Shown: positions 7,812 through 16,455, counted from the first letter of the stretch. The stretch: 18,362 nt of DNA from IOR16 sp034927775 (GCA_034927775.1 JAYFPL010000213.1:1-18362); one strand, 5' to 3'. Notes: a model not told the origin generated them from the letters alone. A program made the numbers and translations.

Positions 7812-7906
7812 CTCGATTCTCTGGAGAGTCTCGTAAGGGCGCCGAAGGTGTACGGCAGATTGAAAACCACGTCTGCTTATCTCTCAGGCAAAAGGACAGA
7901 GTGAAT
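7812..7906 (+). ncRNA. Glycine riboswitch, single aptamer
   Basis: The element begins CTCTGGAGAGTC, contains the conserved GCGCCGAAGG core (7840-7849) and ends CTCTCAGGCAAAAGGACAGAG (split: CTCTCAGGC then AAAAGGACAGAG). These are the highly conserved blocks of the glycine (gcvT-type) riboswitch class. CTCTG (7819-7823) pairs with CAGAG (7897-7901) to form P1. Only one complete aptamer is visible; the region after it lacks the GCCGAAGG and CTCTCAGGC blocks, so this is not a standard tandem. It precedes an AGCS symporter, a known target class. A terminator hairpin downstream is the likely expression platform. Confidence 0.92.
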
Positions 7907-7944
7907 TAGTCAATAAAACTATTCTATCTAATGTCTTTTCTCTG

Positions 7945-7978
7945 GAAAGTCGAACAATTTTGTTTCGGCTTTTTTTTT
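7945..7978 (+). terminator. Intrinsic terminator of the riboswitch leader
   Basis: A stem of about 10 bp (7946-7955 with 7962-7972, one bulged T) has loop AATTTT and runs into nine T residues (7970-7978). It lies between the aptamer and the symporter start, so glycine binding probably controls read-through here. The CTCTGG directly before the stem repeats the 5' P1 strand of the aptamer. Confidence 0.8.
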
Positions 7979-8032
7979 GTTGTTTTGCATTCAATGAATG
8001 CAAAAATTATCTAGTAAGAGAGGAATGATAAC

Positions 8033-9430
8033 ATGTTTGAACAAATGAATGAGGCCATTAAGTGGTTTGATGGCATTGTATGGGGAGTACCGCTCATTGT
8101 ACTAATTTTAGCGGTAGGTATTTATCTAACAATTCGGTTAGGTCTTTTGCAGATTGTTCATCTGCCCAAAGCACTCAAGTTTATGGTAAAAAATGAAGAA
8201 GGCGGAACTGGAGAAGTAACCAGTTTTGGTGCATTATGTACCGCCTTGTCTGCTACGATTGGTACCGGAAACATCGTAGGAGTTGCAACGGCTTTGGTAG
8301 AAGGCGGGCCGGGAGCTCTTTTCTGGATGTGGCTGGCTGCTTTTTTTGGTATGGCAACAAAATATTCTGAAGGGTTACTTGCCATTAAATACCGAAAAAT
8401 TGATCAGGATGGGCATGTCTTAGGAGGTCCGTTTTATTACATTGAAAATGGAATGGGTATGCAGTGGAAATGGTTGGCAAAGATGTTTGCTTTCTTTGGA
8501 GCAGGTGTTGGATTACTTGGAATTGGTACCTTCACGCAAGTAAATGGAATTGCATCAGCTGTCAATAATTTCTTTGACCCTAATAATGATTGGACAATGG
8601 TTCTGCTTGGTCGGGAATATTCTTGGACGGTACTGATTGCAGGTATCATATTAACGCTTTGCGTTGGTTTGGTTGTTATTGGAGGAATCAAAAGAATTGC
8701 AAGTGTTTCTCAAATAATTGTACCATTTATGGCAGTCATTTATGTTTTTGTTTGCATTATGATATTAATCTTTAACTATAAAGCAATTCCTGCAGCGTTT
8801 GCAGAAATTATTAATGGGGCCTTTGGCTTAAAAGCAATGACCGGAGGCGCAATGGGAGCAATGATTGTTGCAATGCAAAAAGGTATTGCAAGAGGTATTT
8901 TCTCCAATGAGGCAGGGCTCGGAAGTGCGCCAATTGCAGCTGCTGCAGCTCAGACAAAGAATCCGGTAAGACAGGGGCTGGTTTCTATGACAGGTACATT
9001 TATTGATACCATTATCGTATGTACTATGACAGGACTTTGTATTGTGGTTACTGGTACATGGGATATTGGATTAAAGGGCGTTTCCGTTACGACGAAAGCA
9101 TTTCAGAACGGACTGCCATTTAATCCGCAAGTTGCTTCGTTCTTATTGATGGCATGTCTTGTTTTCTTTGCATTTACTACGATTTTAGGCTGGAATTATT
9201 ATGGAGAACGTTGCCTAGAGTATCTATCGGATGGAAGCAAAAAAATGGTAATGTCATATCGTTGGCTTTACATATTGGCAATCTTTATAGGTCCATTTAT
9301 GACAATTGAAGCCGTGTGGAATATAGCTGATATTTTCAATGGTTTGATGGCATTCCCAAATCTCATTGCTATTATTGCGCTTAGTGGTGTTGTAGTCAGT
9401 GAGACGAAAAAGTATATGAAGGAATTATAA
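8033..9430 (+). CDS. AGCS-family sodium:alanine/glycine symporter
   Basis: The 465-residue protein has about ten hydrophobic helices. Residues 91-106 (GGPGALFWMWLAAFFG) fit the sodium:alanine symporter signature of TC family 2.A.25, preceded by the conserved ALSATIGTGNIVGVATA segment (71-87). The length is typical. It imports alanine or glycine together with Na+. The start ATG follows AGAGAGGAAT at normal spacing. The glycine riboswitch in its leader makes glycine the likely relevant substrate. It is monocistronic, with a strong terminator right after the stop. It belongs to the AlsT/DagA-type group; substrate preference cannot be settled from sequence. Confidence 0.95.
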   Translation: MFEQMNEAIKWFDGIVWGVPLIVLILAVGIYLTIRLGLLQIVHLPKALKFMVKNEEGGTGEVTSFGALCTALSATIGTGNIVGVATALVEGGPGALFWMWLAAFFGMATKYSEGLLAIKYRKIDQDGHVLGGPFYYIENGMGMQWKWLAKMFAFFGAGVGLLGIGTFTQVNGIASAVNNFFDPNNDWTMVLLGREYSWTVLIAGIILTLCVGLVVIGGIKRIASVSQIIVPFMAVIYVFVCIMILIFNYKAIPAAFAEIINGAFGLKAMTGGAMGAMIVAMQKGIARGIFSNEAGLGSAPIAAAAAQTKNPVRQGLVSMTGTFIDTIIVCTMTGLCIVVTGTWDIGLKGVSVTTKAFQNGLPFNPQVASFLLMACLVFFAFTTILGWNYYGERCLEYLSDGSKKMVMSYRWLYILAIFIGPFMTIEAVWNIADIFNGLMAFPNLIAIIALSGVVVSETKKYMKEL

Positions 9431-9454
9431 AGGATCCTAAAAATTTACTATATT

Positions 9455-9511
9455 AAAATGCGGCAGTATGGGTAAAAGCTCTGTAACCCAGCTGCCGCAT
9501 TTTGTTTTTTT
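9455..9511 (+). terminator. Strong intrinsic terminator after the symporter
   Basis: AAAATGCGGCAG (9455-9466) pairs perfectly with CTGCCGCATTTT (9492-9503). An inner TGGGT/ACCCA pairing lengthens the hairpin, and a GTTTTTTT tail follows (9504-9511). Confidence 0.9.
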
Positions 9512-9533
9512 ACAGAAATTATGTTTCGTTGTA

Positions 9534-9562
9534 TTGACAAAAACTAAATAGAAGGATAGAAT
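9534..9562 (+). promoter_or_regulatory. Near-consensus SigA promoter of the marR-ABC operon
   Basis: TTGACA (9534-9539), a 17-nt spacer and TAGAAT (9557-9562) match the consensus at eleven of twelve positions. Such a strong promoter fits an operon held down by its own repressor. The dyads start at the edge of the -10. Confidence 0.8.
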
Positions 9563-9595
9563 AGTAAATCGATTTATAATAAACTGGTTTACTAT
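9561..9595 (+). promoter_or_regulatory. Probable MarR operator: two adjacent palindromes inside a larger inverted repeat
   Basis: Two 12-bp palindromes, TAAATCGATTTA (9565-9576, perfect) and TAAACTGGTTTA (9580-9591, perfect arms), have centres 15 bp apart. They are enclosed by ATAGTAAA (9561-9568) and TTTACTAT (9588-9595). Lying over the transcription start, they would block polymerase if bound. MarR dimers bind such palindromes and usually repress their own operon; that the MarR encoded here binds them is inference. Confidence 0.65.
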
Positions 9596-9647
9596 TTTGC
9601 TATTTGCAGAATAAAGGATAATGATAGGAAAAAGAACGGAGGTTATT

Positions 9648-10094
9648 ATGGAACTTTGGAAAAGAGCGTTAGAACTTGATTGGAAAATGCATGGTCTTCG
9701 CATGAAGTGGGGATATAAAATGATGAAAAGTGAAGGGCTTCATCCCAAACAGCCTTGTATATTGACTACGATTCAGAGATTAGGGAGCTGCAGCCAGCGA
9801 GAATTAGCAAAAAAAATGCATTGCAGTCCTGCATCTATAGGTGTTTCAATAAAACGTTTAGAAAAGGCAGGTTTTGTAAAGAAGGAAGCCAATGAACTGG
9901 ATTCTAGATCGAGTCGGGTACAATTAACAGAAAAGGGAGAAATTACAGCCGCGAAAAGCATGGAAATGATTGAAACACTTACAAAGGAAATGCTTCGGGA
10001 TTTCACAACGGAAGAATTAGAACTATATAATCATTTTCTAGAGAAAATATGTAAGAACTTAGAAAAAAAGCAAGAGAATTATTTTGAATCATAA
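9648..10094 (+). CDS. MarR-family transcriptional regulator
   Basis: The 148-residue protein has a winged helix in the centre: helix-turn-helix about 49-77 (SQRELAKKMHCSPASIGVSI) and wing DSRSSRVQLTEKG (about 85-97), the MarR hallmark. Helical ends would form the dimer interface. I chose ATG 9648 because CGGAGG ends 5 nt before it; an in-frame ATG at 9621 has no good ribosome binding site. It leads an operon with two ABC exporter genes, a common arrangement in which the exporter substrate or a related drug releases the repressor. The inducer is unknown. Confidence 0.92.
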   Translation: MELWKRALELDWKMHGLRMKWGYKMMKSEGLHPKQPCILTTIQRLGSCSQRELAKKMHCSPASIGVSIKRLEKAGFVKKEANELDSRSSRVQLTEKGEITAAKSMEMIETLTKEMLRDFTTEELELYNHFLEKICKNLEKKQENYFES

Positions 10095-10107
10095 GGGGGA
10101 ATGAGAT

Positions 10108-11865
10108 TTGAATCAACTGAGAGATTGTTTTAAACCATATAAAAAATATTTAATTTTTGCTGTTCTTTTTATGCTGATAGATGTCATTGCAGAAATTATG
10201 CAGCCTTTACTTATGGCACGTATTGTAGGAAAAGGAATTGAATCGGGAAATGTAGGCTATATTCTGTCGATAGGATTTCTTATGATTCTTTTGGCGTTGA
10301 TATCGATTGCAGGTGGAATTGGAAACTCAAAATATGCAGCAAAAACTGGAGTAGGCTTTGCCACGCAATTACGTTACATTCTTTTTAAAAAGGTACAGAG
10401 TTTTTCTTTTAAAAATATTGATACTTTTTCTACAGCTTCCCTTAGCACAAGATTAACAAATGATGTGAACTTATTACAAAATACCGTTGTTACAGGAATG
10501 CGTATTTTAATACGTGCTCCTCTTATGCTTATCTTTTCAATTATTATGGCGATTCGTCTGAGCATATCTCTTTCGGTAGTGTTAGCTGTAATCGTACCGA
10601 TACTGTTGATATTTGTCATTGGTATGGTTCGTCATGCTATGCCAATGTTTCAGCTTATGCAAAATCGTGTTGATATACTAAATCGTAATGTTCAAGAAAA
10701 TGTAACCAATGTTAGAGTTGTAAAATCGTTTGTTCGACAAGACTACGAGAAGGAAAAATTTCGCTCTGCAAACATGGATCTTATGAATACATCTTTGCGT
10801 GCGATGAATTTAGTAATAATAAGTATGCCGATGATGATGCTACTAATGAATACTTCGATTGTTTCTATTGTATGGATTGGGGGGAAACGCATCATTAATG
10901 GGTATATGGATGTGGCTACAATGTCGGCATTTATTAATTACATTATGATGATTCTTATGTCATTGATTATGATTTCAATGATGTTTATTTTGTTTACAAG
11001 AGCTAGTGCCTCATATAAACGAATTCGTGAAGTTTTGGATACAGAGGTAGATTTGACTGATTATGATGGTAAGGGACTGACTGATGATTTAAAGGAAGAA
11101 CCGAATATAAAAATGAAAGGAAGCGTTATTTTTGATCATGTATCCTTTTCCTATGACGTGCATAGCAGCGGAGAGGAAATTTTGTCGGACATTAATTTTT
11201 CGGCAGAACCAGGAGAGGTAGTAGCAATCATTGGGAGCACGGGAGCAGGAAAGAGTTCCTTTGTTCAATTGATTCCAAGATTATATGATGTAACTGCCGG
11301 ACGGGTGCTGATTGATGGAAAAGATGTCAGGGAATATGATCTTCGTACCTTAAGAAGTCAAATCGGAATGGTACTTCAAAAAAATACCTTATTTTCAGGC
11401 ACAATACGAGATAATTTAAAATGGGGAGATCCAAATGCTACAGAGGACGAAGTGATTCTTGCTGCTCAAAATGCCCAGGCTCATGAATTTATTATGGGAT
11501 TTCCGAATGGCTATGATACTTGGATTGAACAAGGTGGTGTCAATGTATCCGGTGGACAGAAACAGCGTTTATGCATTGCAAGAGCTATGTTAAAAAAACC
11601 TGCTGTCTTAATATTAGATGATAGTACCAGTGCGGTTGATACTGCAACGGAAGCAAAGATTCGACAGTCGTTTCGTGAATCATTAAAGGGTACAACGACT
11701 TTTCTGATTGCGCAGCGCATTAGTTCTGTACAGAATGCAGATAAAATAATTGTATTGGATGATGGTAGAATTGTTGATGTTGGAACACATGAGCAGTTGA
11801 TGACCAGTTGTCAAGCTTATCAAGAAATATATGAGTCACAAACGGGAAAGGAGGCGACCGCATAA
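10108..11865 (+). CDS. ABC exporter half-transporter, subunit with degenerate ATPase site
   Basis: The 585-residue protein has a six-helix membrane domain (about 12-300) fused to a nucleotide-binding domain (about 338-578). Walker A is GSTGAGKS (376-383) and the signature is VSGGQ (480-484). Walker B ends LILDD, so Asp505 stands where the catalytic Glu belongs, and the switch His is Gln536 (FLIAQR). Those two changes mark the non-catalytic site of heterodimeric exporters such as BmrCD, LmrCD and TM287/288. The start is TTG 10108, 7 nt after AAGGGGGA; the nearby ATG 10101 is out of frame and there is no in-frame ATG close by. It follows marR by 13 nt, and its stop overlaps the partner's start. 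Multidrug or peptide export is likely; the substrate is unknown. Confidence 0.93.
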   Translation: MNQLRDCFKPYKKYLIFAVLFMLIDVIAEIMQPLLMARIVGKGIESGNVGYILSIGFLMILLALISIAGGIGNSKYAAKTGVGFATQLRYILFKKVQSFSFKNIDTFSTASLSTRLTNDVNLLQNTVVTGMRILIRAPLMLIFSIIMAIRLSISLSVVLAVIVPILLIFVIGMVRHAMPMFQLMQNRVDILNRNVQENVTNVRVVKSFVRQDYEKEKFRSANMDLMNTSLRAMNLVIISMPMMMLLMNTSIVSIVWIGGKRIINGYMDVATMSAFINYIMMILMSLIMISMMFILFTRASASYKRIREVLDTEVDLTDYDGKGLTDDLKEEPNIKMKGSVIFDHVSFSYDVHSSGEEILSDINFSAEPGEVVAIIGSTGAGKSSFVQLIPRLYDVTAGRVLIDGKDVREYDLRTLRSQIGMVLQKNTLFSGTIRDNLKWGDPNATEDEVILAAQNAQAHEFIMGFPNGYDTWIEQGGVNVSGGQKQRLCIARAMLKKPAVLILDDSTSAVDTATEAKIRQSFRESLKGTTTFLIAQRISSVQNADKIIVLDDGRIVDVGTHEQLMTSCQAYQEIYESQTGKEATA

Positions 11866-13727
11866 TGGCAGTTGGAGGCGGAAAACATGGGGCAAATCGT
11901 GCGTTAATTAAGCAAAAACCCCAAGATACAAAAAAAACAATTTTACATTTATGGAGCTATTTAAAAAAAAGGAAAGTACTTTTATTGATTGCATTTCTTA
12001 TGGTACTGATTAATATTGGAGCATCACTTACAGCAACCAATTATCTTCAACCGATTATTGATAATTTCCTGCAGCCTGTATCAACAAATTTGTCTATTCA
12101 AGAACGTTTTCTTGGATTAATTCATGGTGTTTTTGTTTTAGCTGCTATCTATATCGTATCAATAATAGCTGCTTATGCACAAAGTCGTATTATGGTAGGA
12201 ATATCACAAAAAACCATAAAAGATATCCGTGAGGACCTGTTTAATTATTTGCAAGGTCTTCCTATTCCGTATTTTGATGCGCATACCAACGGAGAACTGA
12301 TGAGTCGTTTTACAAACGATGTAGATACATTAAATGATGCAATGCAAAACAGTTTGACCACGTTTTTTTCCAGTACAATTACGCTTACTGGGATATTAGG
12401 ATTAATGTTGTATAAAAGCTGGGTTTTAACGTTACTCACTTTATTAATTGCACCAATATTACTTTTTACAACAAGCCGAGTAATGAAAGCTAGCAGTAAA
12501 TACTTTAAAGCACAACAAGAAAGTCTAGGTGAAGTAAATGGTTATATTGAAGAAATTATGGTTGGTCAAAAAGTAGTTAAAACTTTTTGTTATGAAGATA
12601 TTGCAATGAATGAATTCAGTAAAAGAAATAAAAAACTTCAAGAGGTTGCAACCATAGCACAAGGATATGCTGGTATGATGATGCCTCTTGCAAGAAACAT
12701 TAATAGTGCAAATTATGCAATGGTAGCTACCATTGGTGGACTTTTGACTATATTCGGGAGCATGACAGTAGGGAGTCTTGTAGTTTTTCTGCAGCTAGTA
12801 CAATCATTTGGTCGGCCGATTAATGAAGCCTCTACGCAGTATCACGCTGTTGTAACAGCCATTGCCGGTGCAGAACGAATTTTTCAGGTAATGGCAGAAA
12901 AACCAGAAGCGCAAAGTAAGGACGATGGTTATGCCTTAGTATGTGAAGAAAAAAATCAATATGTTTGGAAAAAGGGAGAGCATAAGGTTCCGGTAAAAGG
13001 GGATGTTCGTTTTTCAGATGTAACTTTTGGATATAATAAAGAAAAAACAATATTAAAAGACATTTCTCTTTATGCGAAGCCTGGTCAGAAAATAGCATTT
13101 GTAGGGTCTACCGGAGCAGGAAAAACGACAATGATTAATTTATTGACTCGGTTTTATGATATTGAGAAAGGAACTATTACAATAGATGGAATACCAATTC
13201 ATTTAATTCCCAAAAATGAATTGCGCAAGGCAATGGCTGTCGTTTTACAGGATACGCATCTATTTACAGGAACTGTAAGAGAAAATATTCGTTATGGAAG
13301 ACCGGATGCAACTGATGAAGAAGTCTACCAAGCCGCAGAACTTGCAAGTGCACATTCCTTTATTCGTAGATTACCCAATGGTTACGATACAATGATTGAA
13401 GGAGATGGCGCAAATCTCAGTCAGGGTCAGCGTCAGCTTCTGAACATTGCAAGAGCAGCAATTGCCGATGCACCGATTTTAGTTTTGGATGAAGCGACAA
13501 GCTCTGTAGATACTCGAACAGAGCGACACATTGAAAGGGGACTGGATCGTTTGATGGAGAATCGTACTACCTTTATTATTGCGCATCGTCTTTCGACTGT
13601 CCGTAATTCCAATGCGATTATGGTTATGGAGCAAGGGGAGATTGTGGAACGTGGTACGCATGAAGATTTACTTGCATTGGAAGGAAGATATTATCAGTTA
13701 TATACAGGTGCTTTAGAATTAGATTAA
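11865..13727 (+). CDS. ABC exporter half-transporter, catalytic partner subunit
   Basis: The 620-residue protein begins with a Gly-rich, basic, non-membrane N-terminus typical of the TM288-like partner. A six-helix domain (about 35-325) and a nucleotide-binding domain (about 380-615) follow. Walker A is GSTGAGKT (414-421), Walker B LVLDE with catalytic Glu543, and switch His574 is present. Its signature is altered to LSQGQ (518-522). In the heterodimer this signature faces the degenerate Walker site of the upstream subunit, so the changes in the two proteins complement each other: one good site and one poor site. The start overlaps the upstream stop (TAATG) after GGAGG, indicating coupled translation in a 1:1 ratio. 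Confidence 0.94.
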   Translation: MAVGGGKHGANRALIKQKPQDTKKTILHLWSYLKKRKVLLLIAFLMVLINIGASLTATNYLQPIIDNFLQPVSTNLSIQERFLGLIHGVFVLAAIYIVSIIAAYAQSRIMVGISQKTIKDIREDLFNYLQGLPIPYFDAHTNGELMSRFTNDVDTLNDAMQNSLTTFFSSTITLTGILGLMLYKSWVLTLLTLLIAPILLFTTSRVMKASSKYFKAQQESLGEVNGYIEEIMVGQKVVKTFCYEDIAMNEFSKRNKKLQEVATIAQGYAGMMMPLARNINSANYAMVATIGGLLTIFGSMTVGSLVVFLQLVQSFGRPINEASTQYHAVVTAIAGAERIFQVMAEKPEAQSKDDGYALVCEEKNQYVWKKGEHKVPVKGDVRFSDVTFGYNKEKTILKDISLYAKPGQKIAFVGSTGAGKTTMINLLTRFYDIEKGTITIDGIPIHLIPKNELRKAMAVVLQDTHLFTGTVRENIRYGRPDATDEEVYQAAELASAHSFIRRLPNGYDTMIEGDGANLSQGQRQLLNIARAAIADAPILVLDEATSSVDTRTERHIERGLDRLMENRTTFIIAHRLSTVRNSNAIMVMEQGEIVERGTHEDLLALEGRYYQLYTGALELD

Positions 13728-13832
13728 AAAAATAAAAGTATATTTTTGGTAGGATTTTCTTGTCGGTAAATATATGATAGAATAAGAGCGATTGGTAAGG
13801 CTATAAATTGGGCTGTTTTTTACACAGCTTTA

Positions 13833-13861
13833 ACAGAATTCAAACAATAGAGTGTTATAAT
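13833..13861 (+). promoter_or_regulatory. Likely extended -10 promoter for pyruvate kinase
   Basis: TGT-TATAAT (13853-13861) is a consensus extended -10, about 30 nt before the start codon; the -35 position (ACAGAA) is poor. A second candidate upstream is TTTTCT-N17-TAGAAT (13755-13783). One of the two probably drives pyk. Confidence 0.42.
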
Positions 13862-13890
13862 TAGGGGGAAATTGGAAAGGAGACTGCATT

Positions 13891-15318
13891 ATGAGGAAGA
13901 CAAAGATTATTTGTACGATTGGACCTGCAAGTGATAATAAAAAAACAATGCGTCAATTGATGCTTGCTGGTATGAATGTGGCAAGATTAAACTTTTCACA
14001 TGGGGATTATAAAGAACAGCAAGAGAAAATTGATTTAATCAAGCAAGTTCGAGAAGAATTAAATTTGCCTGTGGCTATTTTATTAGATACAAAAGGACCG
14101 GAAATCCGTACTGGAAAGTTCTCCGCACCTGAGATTGCTTTAGAGGAAGGACAAAAATTTACATTAACGACACGAGAGATGGAGGGAAACCAAGAAATTT
14201 GCAGTGTCAGTTACAAACGTTTGCCAAAGGATGTGAAGCCGGGAGATATCATCTTAGTTGATGATGGTCTTATTGGGTTACAGGTTGAGCAGATTAAAGA
14301 GGAAGAAGTCCATTGTGTTGTTCGCAATGCAGGTATTGTGAAAGATAATAAGGGAATCAATATACCGGGTGTAAAAATTCATTTACCACCGATTACAGAG
14401 AAAGATCGGGAAGACATTCGATTTGGTATCAAAAATGATATTGATTATATTGCAGCTTCTTTTATTCGAAAAGCTTCGGATGTGCAGTCGATTCGTGATA
14501 TTTTATTAGAGAACAATGCAGAGGATATTAAAATCATTGCTAAGATAGAAAATAAGGAAGGCGTAGATAATGTACATGAAATCATTGCGAATGCCGATGG
14601 AATTATGGTTGCCCGAGGAGATTTGGGGGTAGAAATTCCGGAGGAACAAGTTCCGATTATTCAAAAAAAGATCATTCGTCAGTGTAATTTTGAAGGCAGC
14701 ATTGTTGTAACAGCAACTCAAATGCTAGATTCTATGGTTCGTAATCCTCGTCCGACAAGAGCTGAGGTAACGGATGTTGCAAATGCGATATTGGATGGGA
14801 CGGATGCAATTATGCTGTCAGCAGAAACCGCTTCAGGGAAGTATCCGATTGAATCAGTAGAAACTATGGTCCGTATTGCAGAAGAAGCAGAAAAGACGTT
14901 AGATTATGAAGAAATTTTACATGAAAGAAGATTAATGCGGGATTATAGTATTACAAATGCGATTGGCCATGCGACTTGTACCAGTGCACATGGATTGGGA
15001 GCAAGTGCAATATTGACACCGACAACATCAGGTTATACTGCATTTGTAGTGGCGAAGTTTCGTCCGGAAGCACCTATATTAGCATTTGCTAGAAATGAAA
15101 AAATTGCAAGACGGCTTGCTCTTTGCTGGGGAGCGGAACCTTTGATTCTTTCACCGGTGGAAAGCGAAAACGTTATGTTTGATCTTGCTATAAAGATGGC
15201 AAGTGAAAAAGGTTACATCCACGAAGGGGACACGGTTATTTTTACAGCCGGCATTCCAATGCTCCAGGGTGGCAATACCAATATGATGAGAATTCACGTA
15301 GTTGGCAAGGAAATATAG
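13891..15318 (+). CDS. pyk: Pyruvate kinase
   Basis: The 475-residue enzyme converts phosphoenolpyruvate and ADP to pyruvate and ATP, the last step of glycolysis, in the cytosol. Visible are the N-terminal TKIICTIGPAS (4-14), the ARLNFSHG substrate segment (31-38), the active-site stretch IIAKIENKEGV (215-225, with Lys218 and Glu220) and the metal/phosphate segments ARGDLG (241-246) and TATQML (274-279). The length is the classical A/B/C-domain form, without the extra C-terminal PEP-utiliser-like domain of many Bacillus-type enzymes of about 585 residues. The start ATG follows AAAGGAGA. It may be co-transcribed with the DUF2971 gene 23 nt downstream. Confidence 0.98.
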   Translation: MRKTKIICTIGPASDNKKTMRQLMLAGMNVARLNFSHGDYKEQQEKIDLIKQVREELNLPVAILLDTKGPEIRTGKFSAPEIALEEGQKFTLTTREMEGNQEICSVSYKRLPKDVKPGDIILVDDGLIGLQVEQIKEEEVHCVVRNAGIVKDNKGINIPGVKIHLPPITEKDREDIRFGIKNDIDYIAASFIRKASDVQSIRDILLENNAEDIKIIAKIENKEGVDNVHEIIANADGIMVARGDLGVEIPEEQVPIIQKKIIRQCNFEGSIVVTATQMLDSMVRNPRPTRAEVTDVANAILDGTDAIMLSAETASGKYPIESVETMVRIAEEAEKTLDYEEILHERRLMRDYSITNAIGHATCTSAHGLGASAILTPTTSGYTAFVVAKFRPEAPILAFARNEKIARRLALCWGAEPLILSPVESENVMFDLAIKMASEKGYIHEGDTVIFTAGIPMLQGGNTNMMRIHVVGKEI

Positions 15319-15341
15319 GAAAACATAGTGTGGAGGTAAGA

Positions 15342-16430
15342 ATGCAGTATCGGGAAGAAGAGTTTACAGCACGTATGCAATATGACATTCAGAAATGCTA
15401 TCGCCGTGCACGAAGTCGGATGTGCAGTGAGATTGAAGATGGGGAAAGAAAAAAGATTTTTCATTATACTTCTGCTGAGGGATTTTATAATATTATTCGT
15501 AATAAGCAATTTTTTTTAACGGATGTTGCTTTTTTAAATGACAGTACAGAAATGGCTAATATTATCACTGTTTTTCAAATGACAATCAAAACATTGCGCT
15601 CTTCTTTGGAAGCAGATTTTTACCAGTGTTTAATCGATTTATTAGAACGAGATGACTTTGATTATTTGTTTTTTGGAAGTGAGGAACCGGATTCTCAAAG
15701 ATATTTTGTTTTAGCTTGTTCTTATGAAAAAGATTCACTAAATTTATGGAATTATTATACAAAAGGAAATGAAAACGATGGTGGTTATAATATAACATTT
15801 GATAAACAGGAATTGGTTGATTCTTTTGAAGCCTGTAATCGGAGATTTTATGGAGATGATATGAGCTTGTCTTTTGGTCGTATTGTATATGATGAAAAAA
15901 CTAAAATTTATATCATTTCCTCTTTTTTATTCGATTTGAATGAAGCATGGAAAATGGCAAAGAAACAGGATGAGAGAGATACACTTGAGAAAGAAAGTCA
16001 AAAGAAATTACTTCTTGGTGCAATTAAAGCTGCGATTCGTTGGCTGAGTATTTTCTTTAAACATGAGTGTTTTGCGATAGAACGAGAATATCGTATTATT
16101 TTAGCTTTGCCAAACAGTAAACTCACAAAATATTGTTCATGTAGAGAACCTGGTGTGGAGCGGCTCTATAAAATTCGATTTACAAATAATATGTTTACTC
16201 CATATGTTAAACTTGGTTTTCAACCGTCCGGGGTAAAAGGTGTTTGCATGAGTCCTCTTTGTGAAAAATATGTAACAGAATATCGTTTACGTGAGGAGTT
16301 TACCAATACCGATAATGGAATGGAAATGAGAGATGTATTGCAATATGGGGTTCATGAATTTCTTCGTATTCATGGATATGATTTAAAATACAGTCAGATT
16401 CAGCGTTCTGAGATTCCTTTGCGCTTTTAA
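15342..16430 (+). CDS. DUF2971 domain protein of unknown function
   Basis: The 362-residue protein carries the DUF2971 opening pattern at about 41-70: HYTSAEGFYNII followed by LTDVAFLNDSTE. The middle region ACSYEKDSLNLWNYYTKG and the later EREYRIIL segment are also typical. No membrane helix or signal peptide is present. I chose ATG 15342, 5 nt after GGAGG; the GTG at 15330 is in frame but lies in front of that ribosome binding site. It follows pyk by 23 nt with no terminator between them, so an operon is likely. DUF2971 proteins are widespread, sometimes near defence or mobile genes, but no such genes are nearby here. The biochemical role is unknown. Confidence 0.85.
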   Translation: MQYREEEFTARMQYDIQKCYRRARSRMCSEIEDGERKKIFHYTSAEGFYNIIRNKQFFLTDVAFLNDSTEMANIITVFQMTIKTLRSSLEADFYQCLIDLLERDDFDYLFFGSEEPDSQRYFVLACSYEKDSLNLWNYYTKGNENDGGYNITFDKQELVDSFEACNRRFYGDDMSLSFGRIVYDEKTKIYIISSFLFDLNEAWKMAKKQDERDTLEKESQKKLLLGAIKAAIRWLSIFFKHECFAIEREYRIILALPNSKLTKYCSCREPGVERLYKIRFTNNMFTPYVKLGFQPSGVKGVCMSPLCEKYVTEYRLREEFTNTDNGMEMRDVLQYGVHEFLRIHGYDLKYSQIQRSEIPLRF

Positions 16431-16455
16431 AATCTCTCTGTTTCTTTGTTATAAT
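16427..16455 (+). promoter_or_regulatory. Probable SigA promoter for the TIGR01440 gene
   Basis: TTAAAA (16427-16432), a 17-nt spacer and TATAAT (16450-16455) lie 33 nt before the start codon. The -35 overlaps the end of the DUF2971 gene. A second candidate, extended -10 TGA-TAGAAT, sits at 16459-16467. Confidence 0.45.

Noticed and set aside
7907..7969. Possible second full glycine aptamer
   Set aside because: The conserved GCCGAAGG and CTCTCAGGCAAAAGG blocks are missing; only the first 14 nt resemble an aptamer, and the rest forms a terminator.
13811..13829. Small hairpin GGCTGT...ACAGCT before pyk
   Set aside because: The stem is only 5-6 bp and no T-run follows, so it is neither a convincing terminator nor a known leader element.
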